A DNA stretch of 64,000 nt, from contig NC_079373.1 of assembly GCF_021018895.1 (NCBI RefSeq), forward strand, positions 22,290,001 to 22,354,000, read 5' to 3'. Source of the stretch: Seriola aureovittata. Lineage: Eukaryota; Chordata; Actinopteri; Carangiformes; Carangidae. Each line of letters begins with the position of its first letter. Position 1 is the stretch's first letter. Of this stretch, positions 20,145-35,361 are shown piece after piece. The position numbers were made by a program, and so were the translations under genes. The notes beneath the pieces were generated by a model that did not search any database, was not told where the DNA came from, and worked only from the letters and a program-made list of their open reading frames with translations.

Positions 20145-22590
20145 CTTTATCTCACTTGATGTTATGTCTCTCCATCTTAAAAAGGCTTCCTTCTAAGTCC
20201 CTGTATGTTCTTTTATTATCATAATTGGGGATGTTCTGACTACAGATCATGCTAACAACTCTAGCAAATCAACATACATATATTGAGGTAAGCTGGAGCT
20301 ATCGAGTGCAAATCATCATAACCCATAGTCAGAACAGCCACACTTATGAGAATAAGACCAAGATTGAAAAATATTACACGTTAGCCTTATAAACACACAC
20401 CCTAACAGCATCCAGATATACTATAGTTTTTTCAGGATGTTGTGATGACTTGAAGCTGTACCAGCGTCATATGGGAACAACAAAGTCCTTGTATGAAGAC
20501 GAAATGTAAACATCAAAAATTAGTGTCTGACCATTTTGCAGGATGGCTGATACGACAAAGTTTGTTGCCATAGCTTTGTTGATCATTATGGAAGTGTAGT
20601 TTTGTTGTTGTGTCTGTCATACACTGTTGTGCCTGTCAGTACAGAGTCTTTCTCATTTTATTAGGATCAGTCCTGTCCTTGACAGGAGTGGAGCTTATCC
20701 ATCTTTGCTTACCTTGAGAGTGTTTTGTGTTTGACTCAATTTTTTCTCCGCCAGCTATTCCCTGGAGAGAAAAGGTGTTGTGCTTCATCGGTCAGGGTTC
20801 ATCATCTCTTTCTCTAAGCTGGATCTGATAGCTACAGAGTCAGGCTATTCCCCGCCTGCTGGAGATATTGATGATCTTCTGTCTTTTTTTAAGGCAAAAT
20901 TGTGAACGTCACTTAGAAGGTAAGTCAGGATGTGACACTGTTCCTTTCTTTTTAAATCTCTCCTTATATTTACTCCTTAGTATAAAGACAGTCAGCTTCT
21001 TTGGCAAAAGTTGTCTGTTTCTCATACCGCTAAGTTTCCATGCTTCACTTTAAATAAAAAAACACAAACATACAAAGAGTTCTATGTTCTAAAGTAAAGG
21101 TGTCTTTTCTGGAACATGTTATTTTGCAAAATATACTGTAGTTAGCACAATCATAAGCCGACTAGTTTCTTGTTGGAAATTAGTACACATATTTTTGATT
21201 ACTGTTCTTATTATGGGGGATTAGAATTAGTTGACGGTTTAGTTTATAAAGGGTAATAATTCAGAATTTAATTAATCTCTTATGATTTCATATTCAATGC
21301 ACAAACAATTCTTGCAGTTTTTTTTTAATGGTAGTTTATTAATGTGGGCAGAGGCACAGACTACACACACAAATTAAGTTACTCTCTGGCTGCCAGGTTA
21401 CAACCTGTACACATTAAGTTTTCACACCCTGCAGCAGGTCAGTATACAGTGAGGATAAACAGTTAATTGCATTACTGTAAGCGTAGACAATTTTTCTAAT
21501 TAACTGGCCACACTTTTATCCTGTACCAATTAAAGGACAGTACAACAAAGATGGCCTTCAATGGCAACCGTTTGTTCACAGTTAAGATTAAACATGTGAC
21601 AAAAACCACCTCAGGGTAAGATTAAGGTTCAGGGTAGGATTTTTGCCATGATCACATTAGAAAACAGGCAAATGGAAAGTTAATTCATAGCAGATTATTG
21701 TGAATAAATTGCAGTAAAGTGAAGTAAGGGTGTTGTAAATGAAGTAGAATCTATACACTGTTTGTTCAATGTGAAATTACTGCGTCTTTGTTGCTGTGCC
21801 TCCTTCACTATCTCAAAGGATGTTTGTTTTGACAAGTTGCATTAGACATAAATCAAACAATGATTTTCAAAACCACGCACTAAATCCCCCCCCACACAAA
21901 GAATTAACCACAAAAAATTAACAATAACAGGATATAATACACATCATTAACAGCTGCTGAAGAATTAAGTATTGCATAATCAACATTATTGTATTTCTTA
22001 TGTAATCCTGAACAAAATCAGAATACAGCACTGGTGGTTGTGTGGTAGGCAAACACAAGTACATCACAACCAGCCCAATAGATTTGGTGTTATTTAAAGA
22101 AATGTTTGTAACAGCCCCACAACTTTCTAAACTGCTCAGGCTTCACTCAGGAAGCAGGTGTAGGTGTGTTGTTTTTGAAGGCCCACACAGTGCAGTGCCC
22201 CCTTATCAGTCAGCGCTTTGGTGCTGTGTTTGATTGTTTACCAGTGTAATAACTGCTGCTCTAAAAAACAGAAACACCCTTTTCATGAGAGAGGAGTAAG
22301 ATTTTGTTCTCAGTCAACATCTTTGAAATTTGTAGCCATACAGCTGCTGCTAGTTAGTGATGATGGTGAGAATACCATGATGCCTATTACTGGGAAATAA
22401 ACAGGAGTTGAACCCAAGTGGTGAACATTTACAGTTCCTCAACATAGCATTTAACTGAACAGACTACCATAACTTTTTAAAAAGTGAATGATCTCTAACC
22501 CTCATCATCACATCTTCCCCCTGAACCTGGTTGGTACCTCCCAATATCTGCCATGTTGGTCTGGAAACAAGACTAGGGCTCTATTTTTCT
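20145..22590. other. Intergenic DNA, no gene recognised
   Basis: This is AT-rich DNA with scattered short open frames, none with recognisable protein similarity or paired splice sites. Nothing further could be supported. Confidence 0.5.
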
Positions 22591-22599
22591 GCACATAGG

Positions 22600-22885
22600 G
22601 CTGGGGCAAACTGCATAAGTCATTGATGTCCACCATCATCCCTCCAATAGCTGTCAAATTACTTCACTGAAAGCAAAAATGCCAACCTGCTGGTGGCGCT
22701 AATGTGAAAGTCAGGGATTACCAAAGTCAGTTGGACTCGTCCTCTGGGGACCATCACATTTCATGATAACCCATCAAATGGTTGTTAATATATTTTAGTC
22801 TGGACCAAAGTGTTGAACTGACCGACTGACCGACAAACCAACATCGCCATCCATAAACCCTTGTTGCTAGCATGGCTAAAAATTT
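22600..22885 (+). repeat. Dispersed fish repeat, family R1, copy 1
   Basis: Contains ggtggcgctaatgtgaaagt, tctggggaccatcac, tttagtctggaccaaagtg, a GACCGACTGACCGAC run and ctagcatggctaaaa. This ordered set recurs at 28790, 40135, 42655, 58920 and 62550 and is a common teleost interspersed repeat, probably non-autonomous. Confidence 0.75.
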
Positions 22886-23501
22886 GAAACAAAAAAAAAC
22901 AAACAAACAAGCTCCATTCAAGCAAGAAAACAAGTACAAAGGGTCAGCCAGAGGCAACCCCACCCCCAAAAAAACAAAAACAAATCAGGATCGGAAAAAT
23001 ATTAAAGTACTGGAAAACTAAGGCACGTGGCACACAGACAGTCTGGCAGAGGGCAAGTGGAAACAGACTGCTATATACAGTATACTGGGGAACTCATGAG
23101 GGGATGGGGAACAGGTGAGCAGTGAGTGGAGCTGGGGAAAGGGTCAGGTGATTCTACTGTCAGGACAGGCAGGTAGGTGGGAGAGGCAGGGTTTGAAATC
23201 ACAGCAGAAGGTTGAGTTCTGTCATGTTGTATAAAATATGATGGAATTCAAATGACAGTGGCTTTTTCTACTGTGACTGTTTGTCCTTTATGATAATTTG
23301 ATAGCACACTCTGAAAGGAGTTACCATTTTAAAGGTTTCATATATTACACTTTTCCAGTGTTTTATTTGAGGTTTTTATATCCATAAGATAATATATCTT
23401 CTCTCCTCTTTTACTGTTTGGTTTATTTACTCAGTACTGCAGTAAATGTATACGTCATCATTAAGAGCATAATGTCTCTTCCTCCCTCCTCCCTGCTCCA
23501 C

Positions 23502-23519
23502 ACACCCCCCCCCCCCCCC
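23502..23519. repeat. Poly-C run (poly-G on the minus strand)
   Basis: An unbroken run of about 17 C bases lies in a pyrimidine-rich stretch. The minus strand could form G-quadruplex-like structures, and the run length is likely uncertain in assembly. Confidence 0.85.
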
Positions 23520-24946
23520 GTTTTCCACTCACCACGTCCTCTTCAGACTTGTCTCTTTTTCCCATCACTCCATCCCAGCAAATTACACCCTGACACCTTA
23601 AGTGAGCCCTCTTCCCACATTCTGCTTTTCACTGGCAAAATCAGTCCACAGCCTCCGTGCTCTCTCTTTGAAAAGAAGATGTTGGCGTTCTGTAATCATC
23701 TGCACACTTTTTATCAGGAAATTATCTGGGTTCTTTGGTGGAGTTGTTTGGTGGAATTATAACATAGTGTTGCAAGTTATTCCAATTAAAAGTACCAACA
23801 GTTGACCATTCACTAAGCCCCACTCCCCTTAGTTACTGTTGCTATACTCTCATCAAGTCCTCATTTCTCACACAGCGTATGTGAAGTTTATAATGAAAAC
23901 AGGGGCTGACTTACCACACAAACTTCTTGATTGAGTGATTTTTGAAACAGTGGTGTCACACTGAGATCGACAAATAGCAGGTTTCTTATGTTTAACTGGC
24001 AACCACTGCTTTGTCTGGCTGAAATGATTGTCACTGGCAGATTTTGTATCTAGTGATTTAATTAAACTAATGTTAGCTAAAGTGTCTCCAGCTGACTTCA
24101 TAATTTTTCCAGCTGACTCATTTGAAACAGAATCCTGTAAAAGAGAAAGGGGAGAAACATGGAAATAAAGAGACAGTGTTGTTGGTGTGTTGCAGTGTAA
24201 AGCTAACTAGTCCTAGTTTAGCATAAGAAAAAATGTAAGACTGTTATTTTGTTCTAACTTAATCTCTGTTTGTATGCTTATCTTTATATATTTATTTATA
24301 TACATTTATTTATTAATATTTTCAAATAGTCTTCTTCATTAACTGTGAATTAACTGTGTTTGACAGAAGAACTGTATGTTGGGTAGCTCTAGCTGGATTT
24401 GTGTGTAGAGTGTAAAAAAGATAACCTTTAACATTAGCCAAAACACTAATACCATCTAGGACCCTCTTCAACCTGTAACTGCACAAACTAATATATTTAG
24501 TTAATGATGCACTTCTTGGTTTTGGAAATAATGCTCAATTGGTTTGTCAGCCATGTTAAGAATTGCAGCTTAAGTTATAGCAGATAAAGACACTGTTCAA
24601 TCCATTTTCTTTGCTTGTGCACCTTTGGTTACACTTTTGCTGATGTTGCTATAATCATCAGTGATGCTCGCCAACTATCAAGATGAGTACATACATTTGG
24701 ATGGTTGTAATGTATAAACATTAGCTATACTATTTTTAGTTTTCCCAGGTAAACAAAGGTTAAAGTAGATCAAATGCAATCAAAAAAACGAACTGTTGCC
24801 AGCACAGATTTTCTATTTAGTGTGTTGTAAAATACTTTTAGTCTCTTCTGTTTTTCTGTCCTCAATCAGTGGATCCCACCCTGAGTCTGAGGCAACAGTG
24901 CAGTTCTTACATTCTGCTCGGAAGACTTGCATCATATCAATGTTGA

Positions 24947-24948
<2 letters not shown>

Positions 24949-24989
<41 letters not shown>
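24949..24989 (+). repeat. (GT)n microsatellite
   Basis: A pure GT dinucleotide run followed by GCACGAGC. Confidence 0.95.
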
Positions 24990-24990
<1 letters not shown>

Positions 24991-25572
24991 ACGAGCTGCT
25001 TGTGTAATCACAGCCTGTGTTGGTTAACGGACTGACCAGATGTGATAAAGGAAGGAAAAAGAGAAAGAAGGTGCAACAACGCTGCTCTAATATCAGTGAA
25101 TATGTAGTATATGCAACATACTGGAGATAAAAACCACTCACAGAATTCCTTCTATATGGGGCAGATCTGAGATTCTTCCTTAATAGCTCATGATCAGGTT
25201 CATGAATGCTACAGATGCAGAATAAGGAGTTTAAAAATCAAGTACTGCAAAAAAGGGATAATGTAACATTTGGTTATGGACTATTTACTTTCTACAGTAA
25301 CTTAACTTTACTTATATTGTGGGACCCACATGACAGTTTAAAAGAAAGATCAATTAATCAGTCAGAGATTTGGGTATGTTAGCAGCTAATGAAGCCTTGA
25401 GCTGCTAGCCACAAGTACAGATGAGCGGGGTTACAGAGGTTTTTCAAAATTTTAGTCAGACCCAACCAACGCTGACTCAAATGACATCACTTAAGGCAAT
25501 TTATCAGTGTCACAAAAGGTGTACTCCCCAACACCTGGAGACTATAATCTTTCAGTTTATGGGCATTCACCT

Positions 25573-25870
25573 TTAAAGGAGTAGTTCATCATTGTGGGAA
25601 ATGCTCTTAATTACTTTCTAACAGAGTGAGATGACAGGATCCATACCACTCTTATATGTATATATGCTGTATATGTTGTTGTTATATGAAGCTACAGCCA
25701 GGACAGATTATTGTAGCATAAAGACTGGCAACAGGGGAAACATTTAGCCTGACTCTCTCCAAAAGTAAAAAAAAAACCCCACCTACCATCACCTCTAAAA
25801 CTCAACAAGTTATATCTCTTTTTTTTCATCCATAGACAGAAGTGTAAAAATAACATCATGGCAATTAAAT
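25573..25870 (+). repeat. Teleost dispersed repeat (aaaggagtagttca... type)
   Basis: It opens with aaaggagtagttcatcattg, then has atgaagctacagccaggac, aaagactggcaacagggg, then agcctgactctctccaaaag, then cacctctaaaactcaacaag. This order matches a very frequent percomorph interspersed repeat, here diverged. The 5' boundary is clearer than the 3' boundary. Confidence 0.7.
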
Positions 25871-25874
25871 GGTG

Positions 25875-28800
25875 ATAACAACATCCGAGGAAGTCACTAC
25901 TCATTCTACTAATCCCACCCAGATTAAGAAGTGAGATACAGTGTGTTATCAGTGAGTGTTAGAGGTGCCGGTACATGTGTTTTTAAACCTTTGGACGGAG
26001 CCTGACTAGATGTTTCTGCCTGTTTTCAGTCCATATGCTACAATAAGATAACCTTGTTGTGGCTTCAATTTAACAAACAACTATAAGAAAGTTGATCTTT
26101 TTACCTAACTCTCAACAATGAAACAAATAGTCTAAGTGTATTTCCCAGAAAACTATTCCTGTAAGAATGCTTAATGTCGACGATATATCTACAAATCTGT
26201 ATCAAACAAGACCAAATGTTTCTTTTCCAAAATCGTGACCATGGATATGTTCCCTGAGAAAAAATGGGTCGCTAGCTCCTATCAGCTGATACAGATTCCA
26301 CTGGTTATGTTTAGACTGCTCACTCTGAATAGGCAGCTGAGACACACGTGTTTCTGTGAGGTTTTTAATATGATATCTGATCTCAAATCTGTCTCAAATG
26401 CCTTACTTGAAAATAGTTCTTGTGAATTAAGAGTGTTTTAGGAACTCCAACAGAAAAAAAACACTATTATACTGTATAATTCTGTAAACTCGTGAAGCTG
26501 ATAAAAAAAACTACTGACATCACTGAGGATCAGGGGCTATTTACAATCTGCTAGACGAGCGTCTTTTGGAATAACACTTTTCTTAGAGTCCTGCTATTTA
26601 TAGTTTATAACACTCTAGTGTTTATTAACGTATTTGTCCACAACTATAACTCATCCTGCAGGCGGCCAAGTGAGCGGTGGTATATCAACAAAACGACTGA
26701 CAATATAAACAAAACAACAAAACATTTGTAATAATATAAAATAAGTTGTAATATATGAAATAATATAAACTGTCTTTATAAAGTTGTGTAGAAAATCAAA
26801 GTGTGTTATAAACCATTGATTAAATGTGTGTATAAGGTGCTGCTTAAAAATGCTAAATAGGAAGACGCACAGAAAAGTGTCACCACAAATGCAGCCTAAA
26901 TGTACACTGTGATATGGTCTCTTTTGGATTACTCTATAATAAATCAAAATGTTGCTTATACCCTCGCTAGCAAAGTCGATAACATCCATAATTCTGTCAT
27001 ACAATGAAATTTTGAATGTGTAAGACCTCAGTCATTCTGGTTTTGTTTCTGTATTCATCCTCAAGTTTTATCTATTGTGAAATAATCTTCCTATAAAACA
27101 CACCAGGATGTGACTACTGTAGCAGTTAGCAATGCTCAATGCTTGACTTCCTGCAGTAGTCACTTGTTCACTTTGGCTCACTGCCGTTTCATGCTGGGCA
27201 GGGTAGTGTACACTCAAATTGTTTTGAGTGGTTGCAGGAAGCAGCTGCCGTGGGTTTCATGTGCAGGGGGACAGTTGAGAGCCCTGACACTACACCCTAT
27301 AGTCTTTGTGCAGACTCGAACATCAAAAGCTGCACTGACGTGCTCAAAATGATAAATGCCCAGTTTTTGATGAAAATGTATGAAGGATTTTGTGAAATTA
27401 CTCAACCAGGGCATCTTTGCTTGTATGAAACTAAATGTAACCCTAAAACGACCTAAACCAAAATGTTTTTGCATGATATCAACCACCACAAGCTGAGCCA
27501 AAATTTGTGTGGCTGAATTTTTGTTATTTGATTAATTAAAATAGTCTATGAGTCATATTTAAAAAAGTCAATTAAAACATATGGACTTCTGTACATTTGA
27601 TGATTAACACAAAATATTTTGTTTTGGCTAAAAATAAGACTCCCCACTAACTGAGTACATACAGAGTCTAATGAATTAATTAATCTTCCTTCAGGTTTTG
27701 AATTATTAACAAAGCATAAACTAACTGCACAGAATAGTCTTCATTGTTTTCTGAAGTCCATAATTGGTCTTAATGGGTCTAAACCATGCCAGGCTGTAAC
27801 AGAGGCATCAAAACACTTTGCTGTGGGAAATAAGCACTTGTGCCAGCAGATTTTATCTGCGGTGATGCCACAGATGTAAAAATTGAGACAGTGCTGATAG
27901 ACAAGTAACCGCCGAGTTTCACTGCAACTGTTGGTTGGGCGTCAGAAATTGCCGACATCTATTAACCATTACTGAGAGAACAGTTATCTTAAATCCGTGA
28001 AAGCCTGTACATTTGTCTTGACTGCTGAGGTTGAAATGTTTTTTTTTCTTCTGAGGCTTCAAACTTTAAGATAATTAATTTTTTTTACATTTTCATTTCT
28101 AAGAGCTTCTGGAGTAACACTAAAAGTACTGCATGTGACACATTAAAAGATTTACAGTAACCAAACAACTATGGAAAAGGAAATGTACTCAAGCACTCCA
28201 CTGCTTGACATTTTCTATCTAAGTGAGGAAACAGCACAACTAACAATAAACTTGAATGAGTATTTAAGTGATTATGTAAAAGAAATGGAAGTGTTTTTGC
28301 AGGTAAGATTTTGGTAAAGTCTTACAGTGTAGGTTAGAGTTGAGTGGTATCATTATTGGATGACTAGTCATCATTTCAGATGTTCTTGTACAGACAGAGG
28401 GGTCTTGTGGTGGTTGATAGTTGGTGGAGTTTTTACATGAATATGGACATTATCAGTGTATCATGACTGCATAATGTGCCTGTCACATGGATTCAACTGG
28501 AAAATCATCCCATGAAATTTGCAACTCTAGACTTGACTTAATTGGCTTTTAATTATTATTATTATTATTTTTTATTATATTAGCTATATTTCACCACTTT
28601 CCACCACAGCTGAGACAAATTCAATAAACCTACCGTGGTGTATGTAATGAACATTATATTTCATTTCAGTTAGTTGGTGTTGCAGATGATGGTGATGATG
28701 ATGATGACAGACACCTTATTACTAAGCCGACCACACTATCACTTGGAGAAACCCCATATGATGAAGCAAATGAATAGGGGTGATTGTATGGAGACAATAA

Positions 28801-29559
28801 CTCACTCAGAGGACATTTTGGAACAGCTGCCTCCCCCAGCATCTCTAATTTAATGAGATTACGTTCATATATCTGAATATCTGTACCAAGTTTAATCCAA
28901 TCGTTGTTGAGATATTTCAGTCTAGACCAATGTGGCAGATAGACCCACTGACATTGCCATTCTTTGAGCAATTACCACTAACATGACTTAAAATATAACC
29001 TAATAAAAACTAAATATTAGGAGCCAAAACATTATTGGAACAACCACTTGGTATCATGTGACCATGACAATTTCACACTTAGGTCACATGACAACAACTG
29101 CACATGAAACCTCTTGCAATGACTTGACAATTTAACAAACTTCATCTGTTGGAGAGGCCAGTTAAGTGGCTGAAAACCCTGAAAAACGTCCAGTTACGTG
29201 CACGTTTATTTCCAAGGCCAGTAATAAACCTTAATTCACGCTCTAAATACTTTTATTTATGTATAAAATATCGATATTTATATTTATAAATAAGGTAGTG
29301 GAAAATTAACACGACCACTTCCGCTCTAATTGGCTCTAATTGACCGCATAACATTTAATTTGGATTTAAATATTCATGCGCTGACCGGGAAGAATTACTG
29401 CTCCTGGCGTAACCACGATGTTTGCTAAGGTTAGCTGAAGTGTAAATACTCCTTTTGTTGATCTTGACCTCACTGGATAAGTGTGTTATCAACACTCACA
29501 AGTTATGTGGTAAGAGAAAATAAGCCTGTAAAGGTGGCCAACTACACAGTGCACCACCA

Positions 29560-29560
<1 letters not shown>
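25875..29560. other. Intergenic DNA upstream of gnao1, no gene recognised
   Basis: AT-rich, with many short homopolymer runs and one copy of repeat family R1 at about 28790-28985. No coding exon was recognised. Regulatory elements for gnao1 may lie here but cannot be identified without conservation data. Confidence 0.5.
28790..28985 (+). repeat. Dispersed fish repeat, family R1, copy 2
   Basis: Shares accaagtttaatccaatcgt, ttgttgagatatttcagtct, agaccaatgtgg, gacattgccat and ctaacatg(a)ctta with the other copies. It is diverged at the 5' side. Confidence 0.6.
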
Positions 29561-30502
<942 letters not shown>

Positions 30503-31144
30503 TGAAACGCTTGGGAGTGTTGAAAGGTGTGGTGTTGTGTGGGGAGGGTAGGGGTGGGGGGGCGTTGGGTAAGAGATGACCCTCTGAGGGTAGTGGTGGA
30601 AATAAATATATATATTTATTATAAAACCTGATGTTTATCACAAGCCAAAAAACAACATTATGAACAAAAATCCAGCGTATGATCAAAGAGGAACTGATGG
30701 ACTTGATTGTGGCTTCTAACACACAGAGCCCTCTTATTACATCACTTGCAAGCTACCTGCCATTGTAGGCGGTTTTTTCCACTAAACATGTACCAGGTGG
30801 GTAAAATGTTAATTCTGCAGAACCAGTCAAAGTGTCGGTAAAAGGTGGGAACTACATCAGAGAGGATAACTGCAGATGGATGCCAGTAAAAAAAAAAAAA
30901 AAAATGGCAGTATGCAGCAATGGAGGGTCAAGCACAGGCAGTGTTGGTTCATTGGTTTGGGGTGGGAGATTGATTCATTGATTCTTTGTGGGAAATGATC
31001 TTGTAAGTAGCCTGTTTAATCTGTTTAAATTGCTGAATTTAAAGATGGAGGGTGGAAGGAGCTAGTAAAAAAAAAAAAAAAAAAAAAAAGGATGTTGAGG
31101 AAGAAAGGGTGCAGCCACTCTCTCCATCTTTTTTTATCTCCACC

Positions 31145-31165
31145 CTGCTGCTGCTGCTGCTGCTG
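31145..31165 (+). repeat. (CTG)7 trinucleotide repeat in gnao1 intron 1
   Basis: Seven exact CTG units. The length is short, and nothing suggests expansion. Confidence 0.95.
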
Positions 31166-31285
31166 TCCTTATTCACTTAGGTTTTTAAGAGGCTGATTCT
31201 CCCTTTCTTTCTTTCTCTCTCTCTTTCTCTCTCTCATTTCCCCCACCCCCTCCTCTTTCTCACTCTGTCTCCATCTTGCTGTCTT

Positions 31286-31294
31286 ACACACACA

Positions 31295-31347
<53 letters not shown>
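31286..31347. repeat. (AC)n microsatellite 40 bp upstream of gnao1 exon 2
   Basis: An AC run with one AAAC interruption, ending shortly before the pyrimidine-rich acceptor tract of exon 2. Confidence 0.95.
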
Positions 31348-31349
<2 letters not shown>

Positions 31350-31387
31350 ACCCTGTTTACATTGTCTTCTTGTCTCTTATCCCTCAG

Positions 31388-31430
31388 GGGCTGGAGAGTC
31401 AGGGAAAAGCACCATCGTCAAACAGATGAA
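31388..31430 (+). CDS. gnao1: gnao1 exon 2: P-loop exon
   Basis: The exon is 43 nt, the standard size of exon 2 in Gi/Go-class alpha genes, bounded by CAG (31385-31387) and GTAAGT (31431). It completes Gly40 and encodes AGESGKSTIVKQM plus two bases of Lys54. Together with exon 1 this forms the GAGESGKST phosphate-binding loop (residues 40-48). Lys46 and Ser47 bind the nucleotide phosphates and Mg2+. It is identical to the mammalian protein over this stretch as far as I recall. Confidence 0.98.
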
Positions 31431-32399
31431 GTAAGTCTCTAATAAGCATGGTCTAATAACCCTATAGTGTGTATGTGTGTCCCTCTCACACTTTCTGTCT
31501 CTTTCACTCACACACACACACACTAACACACACACAGAAGTATGAGCCTGTAACTGTGGCTTGATGGTCTACAGCACCATAATTTTAGATTGTTGTCCAT
31601 TACTGTTGATCCCAGACCTGAACCAAAACTGTGACTGGTCTTGTCAAACATCTGACCAAGCATCGCTCTTTCAACCCTTGTTAAACAGCTGGTGTTGCTC
31701 TGCGTGGGTGGGAAGATTGTACCAAATTGGGTGTGGAAAAAACATAATGCAGGTGCAGTGATTTGCTGTGCTGCTGTGTATGCATGGAAACTGTTTGAAG
31801 ATGTTGCTAAATTACATGAAATGGGTTGTCCAAATGATCTGTTATACACACACAGAATCTGTTCTGTTACTGCCTGTATACGTTGATGTTCGCTGAGGTC
31901 CATTACTTCCTCCAGTAGCATGTACTGAACTGGTTTGAAATTGCTAGTTTTCCTGCATAAGCTTGCATTAGTATAAAGATTTGAGGTGTGGCCATGTCAC
32001 CAGACCTCAGTATTTGGACGGGAGGGGGCGTCTGTAATTGATATCACATAGTTGTAGGATATGGATGCCTAAGGGTAGGATAAGATCCACTTTGATTTCC
32101 TCATCCACATCAATGATTTTTTGATCTCAGGTGCAGAGGTAACCTTGTGTCACACAGTCATGCAATTGATGTCCATTTTAATGCTGCTCTTATGGTATAT
32201 TTTTTTTATTAAAAGCTATAGTAATCCAGTGCGGAGGTGTTAGTCAGTGTAGACACAGGGAATTCAATATATTCCACCTACCTTAACAAACACTGATAAT
32301 ATTCCCACACCACTGACAAATGTCGGATTTTTACCAGTGTATTTTAATGACCAAATCCAACTTCTGTTCTACTGCAGGATTATTTCATGTTACTGTATT

Positions 32400-32640
32400 T
32401 GTTAGAACTGAATTTATCCATTAATGGATAAGTTTATTGACAGCAAATTAAACAGCAAGTATTTTGATTATCAGATTATTATTTAAATTGTTTAATTTGT
32501 AACAAAAATGCCAAAAATTAATTGGTTCAAGCTTCTCAAATGTGAGGATTTTTGTCCTTTTTTTGGATGGAAACAAGACATTTTAAGCCATCACCTTAGG
32601 CTTTAGATAATTGAGAATAATAATTAGTTGCAGCCCTAAT
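32400..32640 (+). repeat. Teleost dispersed repeat ending in gttgcagccctaa
   Basis: Ordered pieces include tctcaaatgtgaggattttt, ggaaacaagacattttaag, catcaccttaggctttagat and ataattagttgcagccctaa. They match a highly abundant fish interspersed repeat, with substitutions. Class not assigned. Confidence 0.65.
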
Positions 32641-34415
32641 ATGTTTTGACCCAAAATATGAAAGTACTGCTTTTTGTTATGGCAACATCAGTTACCAGTG
32701 GCTGTTGTAGCTTGGAACACCTTTATCTAAAAAGCATGTAGCCTATTGGCTGTGTCAGTGTTTGTGACGGCCTACTCACTAACCATTGGTCAGTCCAATG
32801 TAGCGCAGATAAAATATCACCACAGTACTCCTGTTTTATTCCTGTAGGGATTTAACATGTACTTGTGGTCCTTAGCAGTGAATTTAGTTAATTAATTAAA
32901 GATATCCGATTTTTTTCCCCTCCATTATCATGTCCTTATAACAATCCTATAGGGATTTATCTGTGGTACTTAGTAGAAATCTTCAAGCAACACTTTTATA
33001 CTTAAATAGTATTTTTGTATTTACTGTATCACTGAGATAATCCCATAATATACCAAGAGGATTTACTATAGTTCTTGCCCCCGCCCCCCTTTCCCTTCCC
33101 CACATGTGTCATTTTATCTGTAATCCAGTCATGACATATGGTTTTTCTTCTATCTCGTCTGCTACGTCTCTTTACCGACAGCATGTGCATTTTAGTCGAT
33201 AATAGGCTTTGGTTGTGGTTGTATAGTGACACATCACAGGGACATGGGTCAGTGGATCCAGATGAGCCGGTTTCTCAGCTGTTAATGGACAATCCAGCAG
33301 CACAGCACATTCTGCACATTGACTGACCAAAGCTCCCACTGATGTTCATTGAATATGTTTAGTAGGCCATAACCTATGGAGCAACTGAATGCAGTGACTG
33401 CACTGGGCTGTTGTTAATCACACAGTTATGTGATGGCTGTGATGGTCAATATAAGTATGAGCCTATTATGGTATTAGTGCAGATATTATTGACACACATT
33501 ATAGCTGCATAAGATTAATACTGTTAAATACATTTTAATGAACTTGTTGACAGAAAGGGAGCCAGTTTTCTTTCATCACACTCATGTATTTCAATCTTTC
33601 CAGTCATGCCACATCCATGTGTGTGTTGTCTGGTTACAGTCTACAAGCTACTCTAGCTAATGCTAATGGATGAGATGATGAAACTGGTTCTGATACTGCA
33701 AATACTTTAGGATAGGAGAGACACCTTTCTGTTTTCAAAACCTCAAATACAAAAGTCTTCCAAAGTGGAATACGTTCTTGAGTTGTGCTATTTGAGGCCC
33801 AAAAGTAGTTTTCCACAATAAATTCCAGTGTTTGTATTTCTTTACAAAGGGCATCTGATATTATAGAGAGGGAAGCAGCTTTTCAAGTGGTGGACAGCGC
33901 CCTGCCAGGGAAGCCTTTATGTTCCGTTCAGAGACTCTTGGCTATTTCCGGAACCGCATCACAGGAGTGGAAAGCCCTTACTGCATTTTCTTTCACAGTG
34001 CTTTGAACATCTGGGGCGTGCTCAAGTGACCGATTGTGTGTGCGTGTTTTTTGTCAGAGAGAGTCGGAGAGAGACAGAGACGAGTGGATTAGATTTAGAT
34101 TTTATGGTGTGTATATTGAGTTGCACTGTGTGTCACAGCTGTGCGTGTGATCTCAGTAAGTAGAAGTAAAGAGTCTATTACCACTCTGTACGGTACAGTG
34201 GAAAGGTATTGCAGCTATGCTCACAATAAAGACTAGTAGTTTTGAGTCCATTCTACAGGCTCTTGAAATGTGCTCTGGCTAAAATCATTTACCAGACTGT
34301 ACATGTGTCTGACAAAACTCTGCCTATTCTTCTTTGAAACACAGTTTATTAGATGATGCAATAACTCATGAAAAAGCACTGATAACAAATCTCTTGGGAG
34401 CACAAGTGCACTGTG

Positions 34416-34417
34416 GT

Positions 34418-34456
<39 letters not shown>

Positions 34457-34479
34457 TGTGAGTGTGAGAGAGAGAGAGT
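34416..34479 (+). repeat. (GT)n/(GA)n compound microsatellite
   Basis: A GT run (34416-34442) passes into GAGAGA with TGTGAG interruptions. Confidence 0.93.
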
Positions 34480-35361
34480 GGGTTACAGTTGTTTATGGAT
34501 GAGTGAATCATCAAGGTGGGAAGCCACAGCTTGTTTCTAATGTAGGATAACATTTGTAAGACAAGGAAGGGGATGACGAATTGATGTGTACGATGCAGAT
34601 GTAATATATGACCGTGCAGAAGGGGAATCTAAAGAAAAGAGAAACGTGTGAATGAATAGATTCTGTGTGTATATGTGTATACATATATCTATTATTTATT
34701 ATATAATAATACTGAGTGTAATATTTGGGGCCCAACCCAAGGGACCTGGTCATGTGTGAACTACATATCTCTGTCTTGTGCACAGAGCTGGCTGTGCATT
34801 TGTGTGTGTGTGTGTGTGTGTGCGGGAGACACCATCTGTTTATGGAGCCTGTGTGTGTTTAGACGTGTGCAAAGGTTTCTCTCGCTGCCCAGCTGCCAAA
34901 CTGACCTCTCCAGCAGTGCTCAGTGTATGTGTGAGTGTGTGAGAAAAACAATTTAACGTAGTAATATTTTCATATTTCATACGCACAACTACTAAAAAGT
35001 AAGAGAAAATATCAGAGGTTCTACCCAGTGGTGGGTTTAAGTGTAGCCCCCTCCCATTTCAAAGTTGTTGTAATGAAGTAATAGGAAAATAAAGACAAGG
35101 ATAAGATTTGTCATTTGTACTGTTACTTTAAAAAACCTGAAAATTTGAGCTTGATTCCCACTCTCTGTGTTGATATCAGTTGTTAATGTAAACCAGAGAG
35201 GCGTCAGAGAGGGACCAGACACCTTGAAAAAGTGAGCCCAATGAGTCTTCATGACTTCTCTAAGCCACATGATAGCCAGAGGAGTCATAACATCTTTTAT
35301 ACCTTTATAAAATCTCCAGGTAATTTCTCTTTCAATCATTAACAGTCTATAAACCCATATA

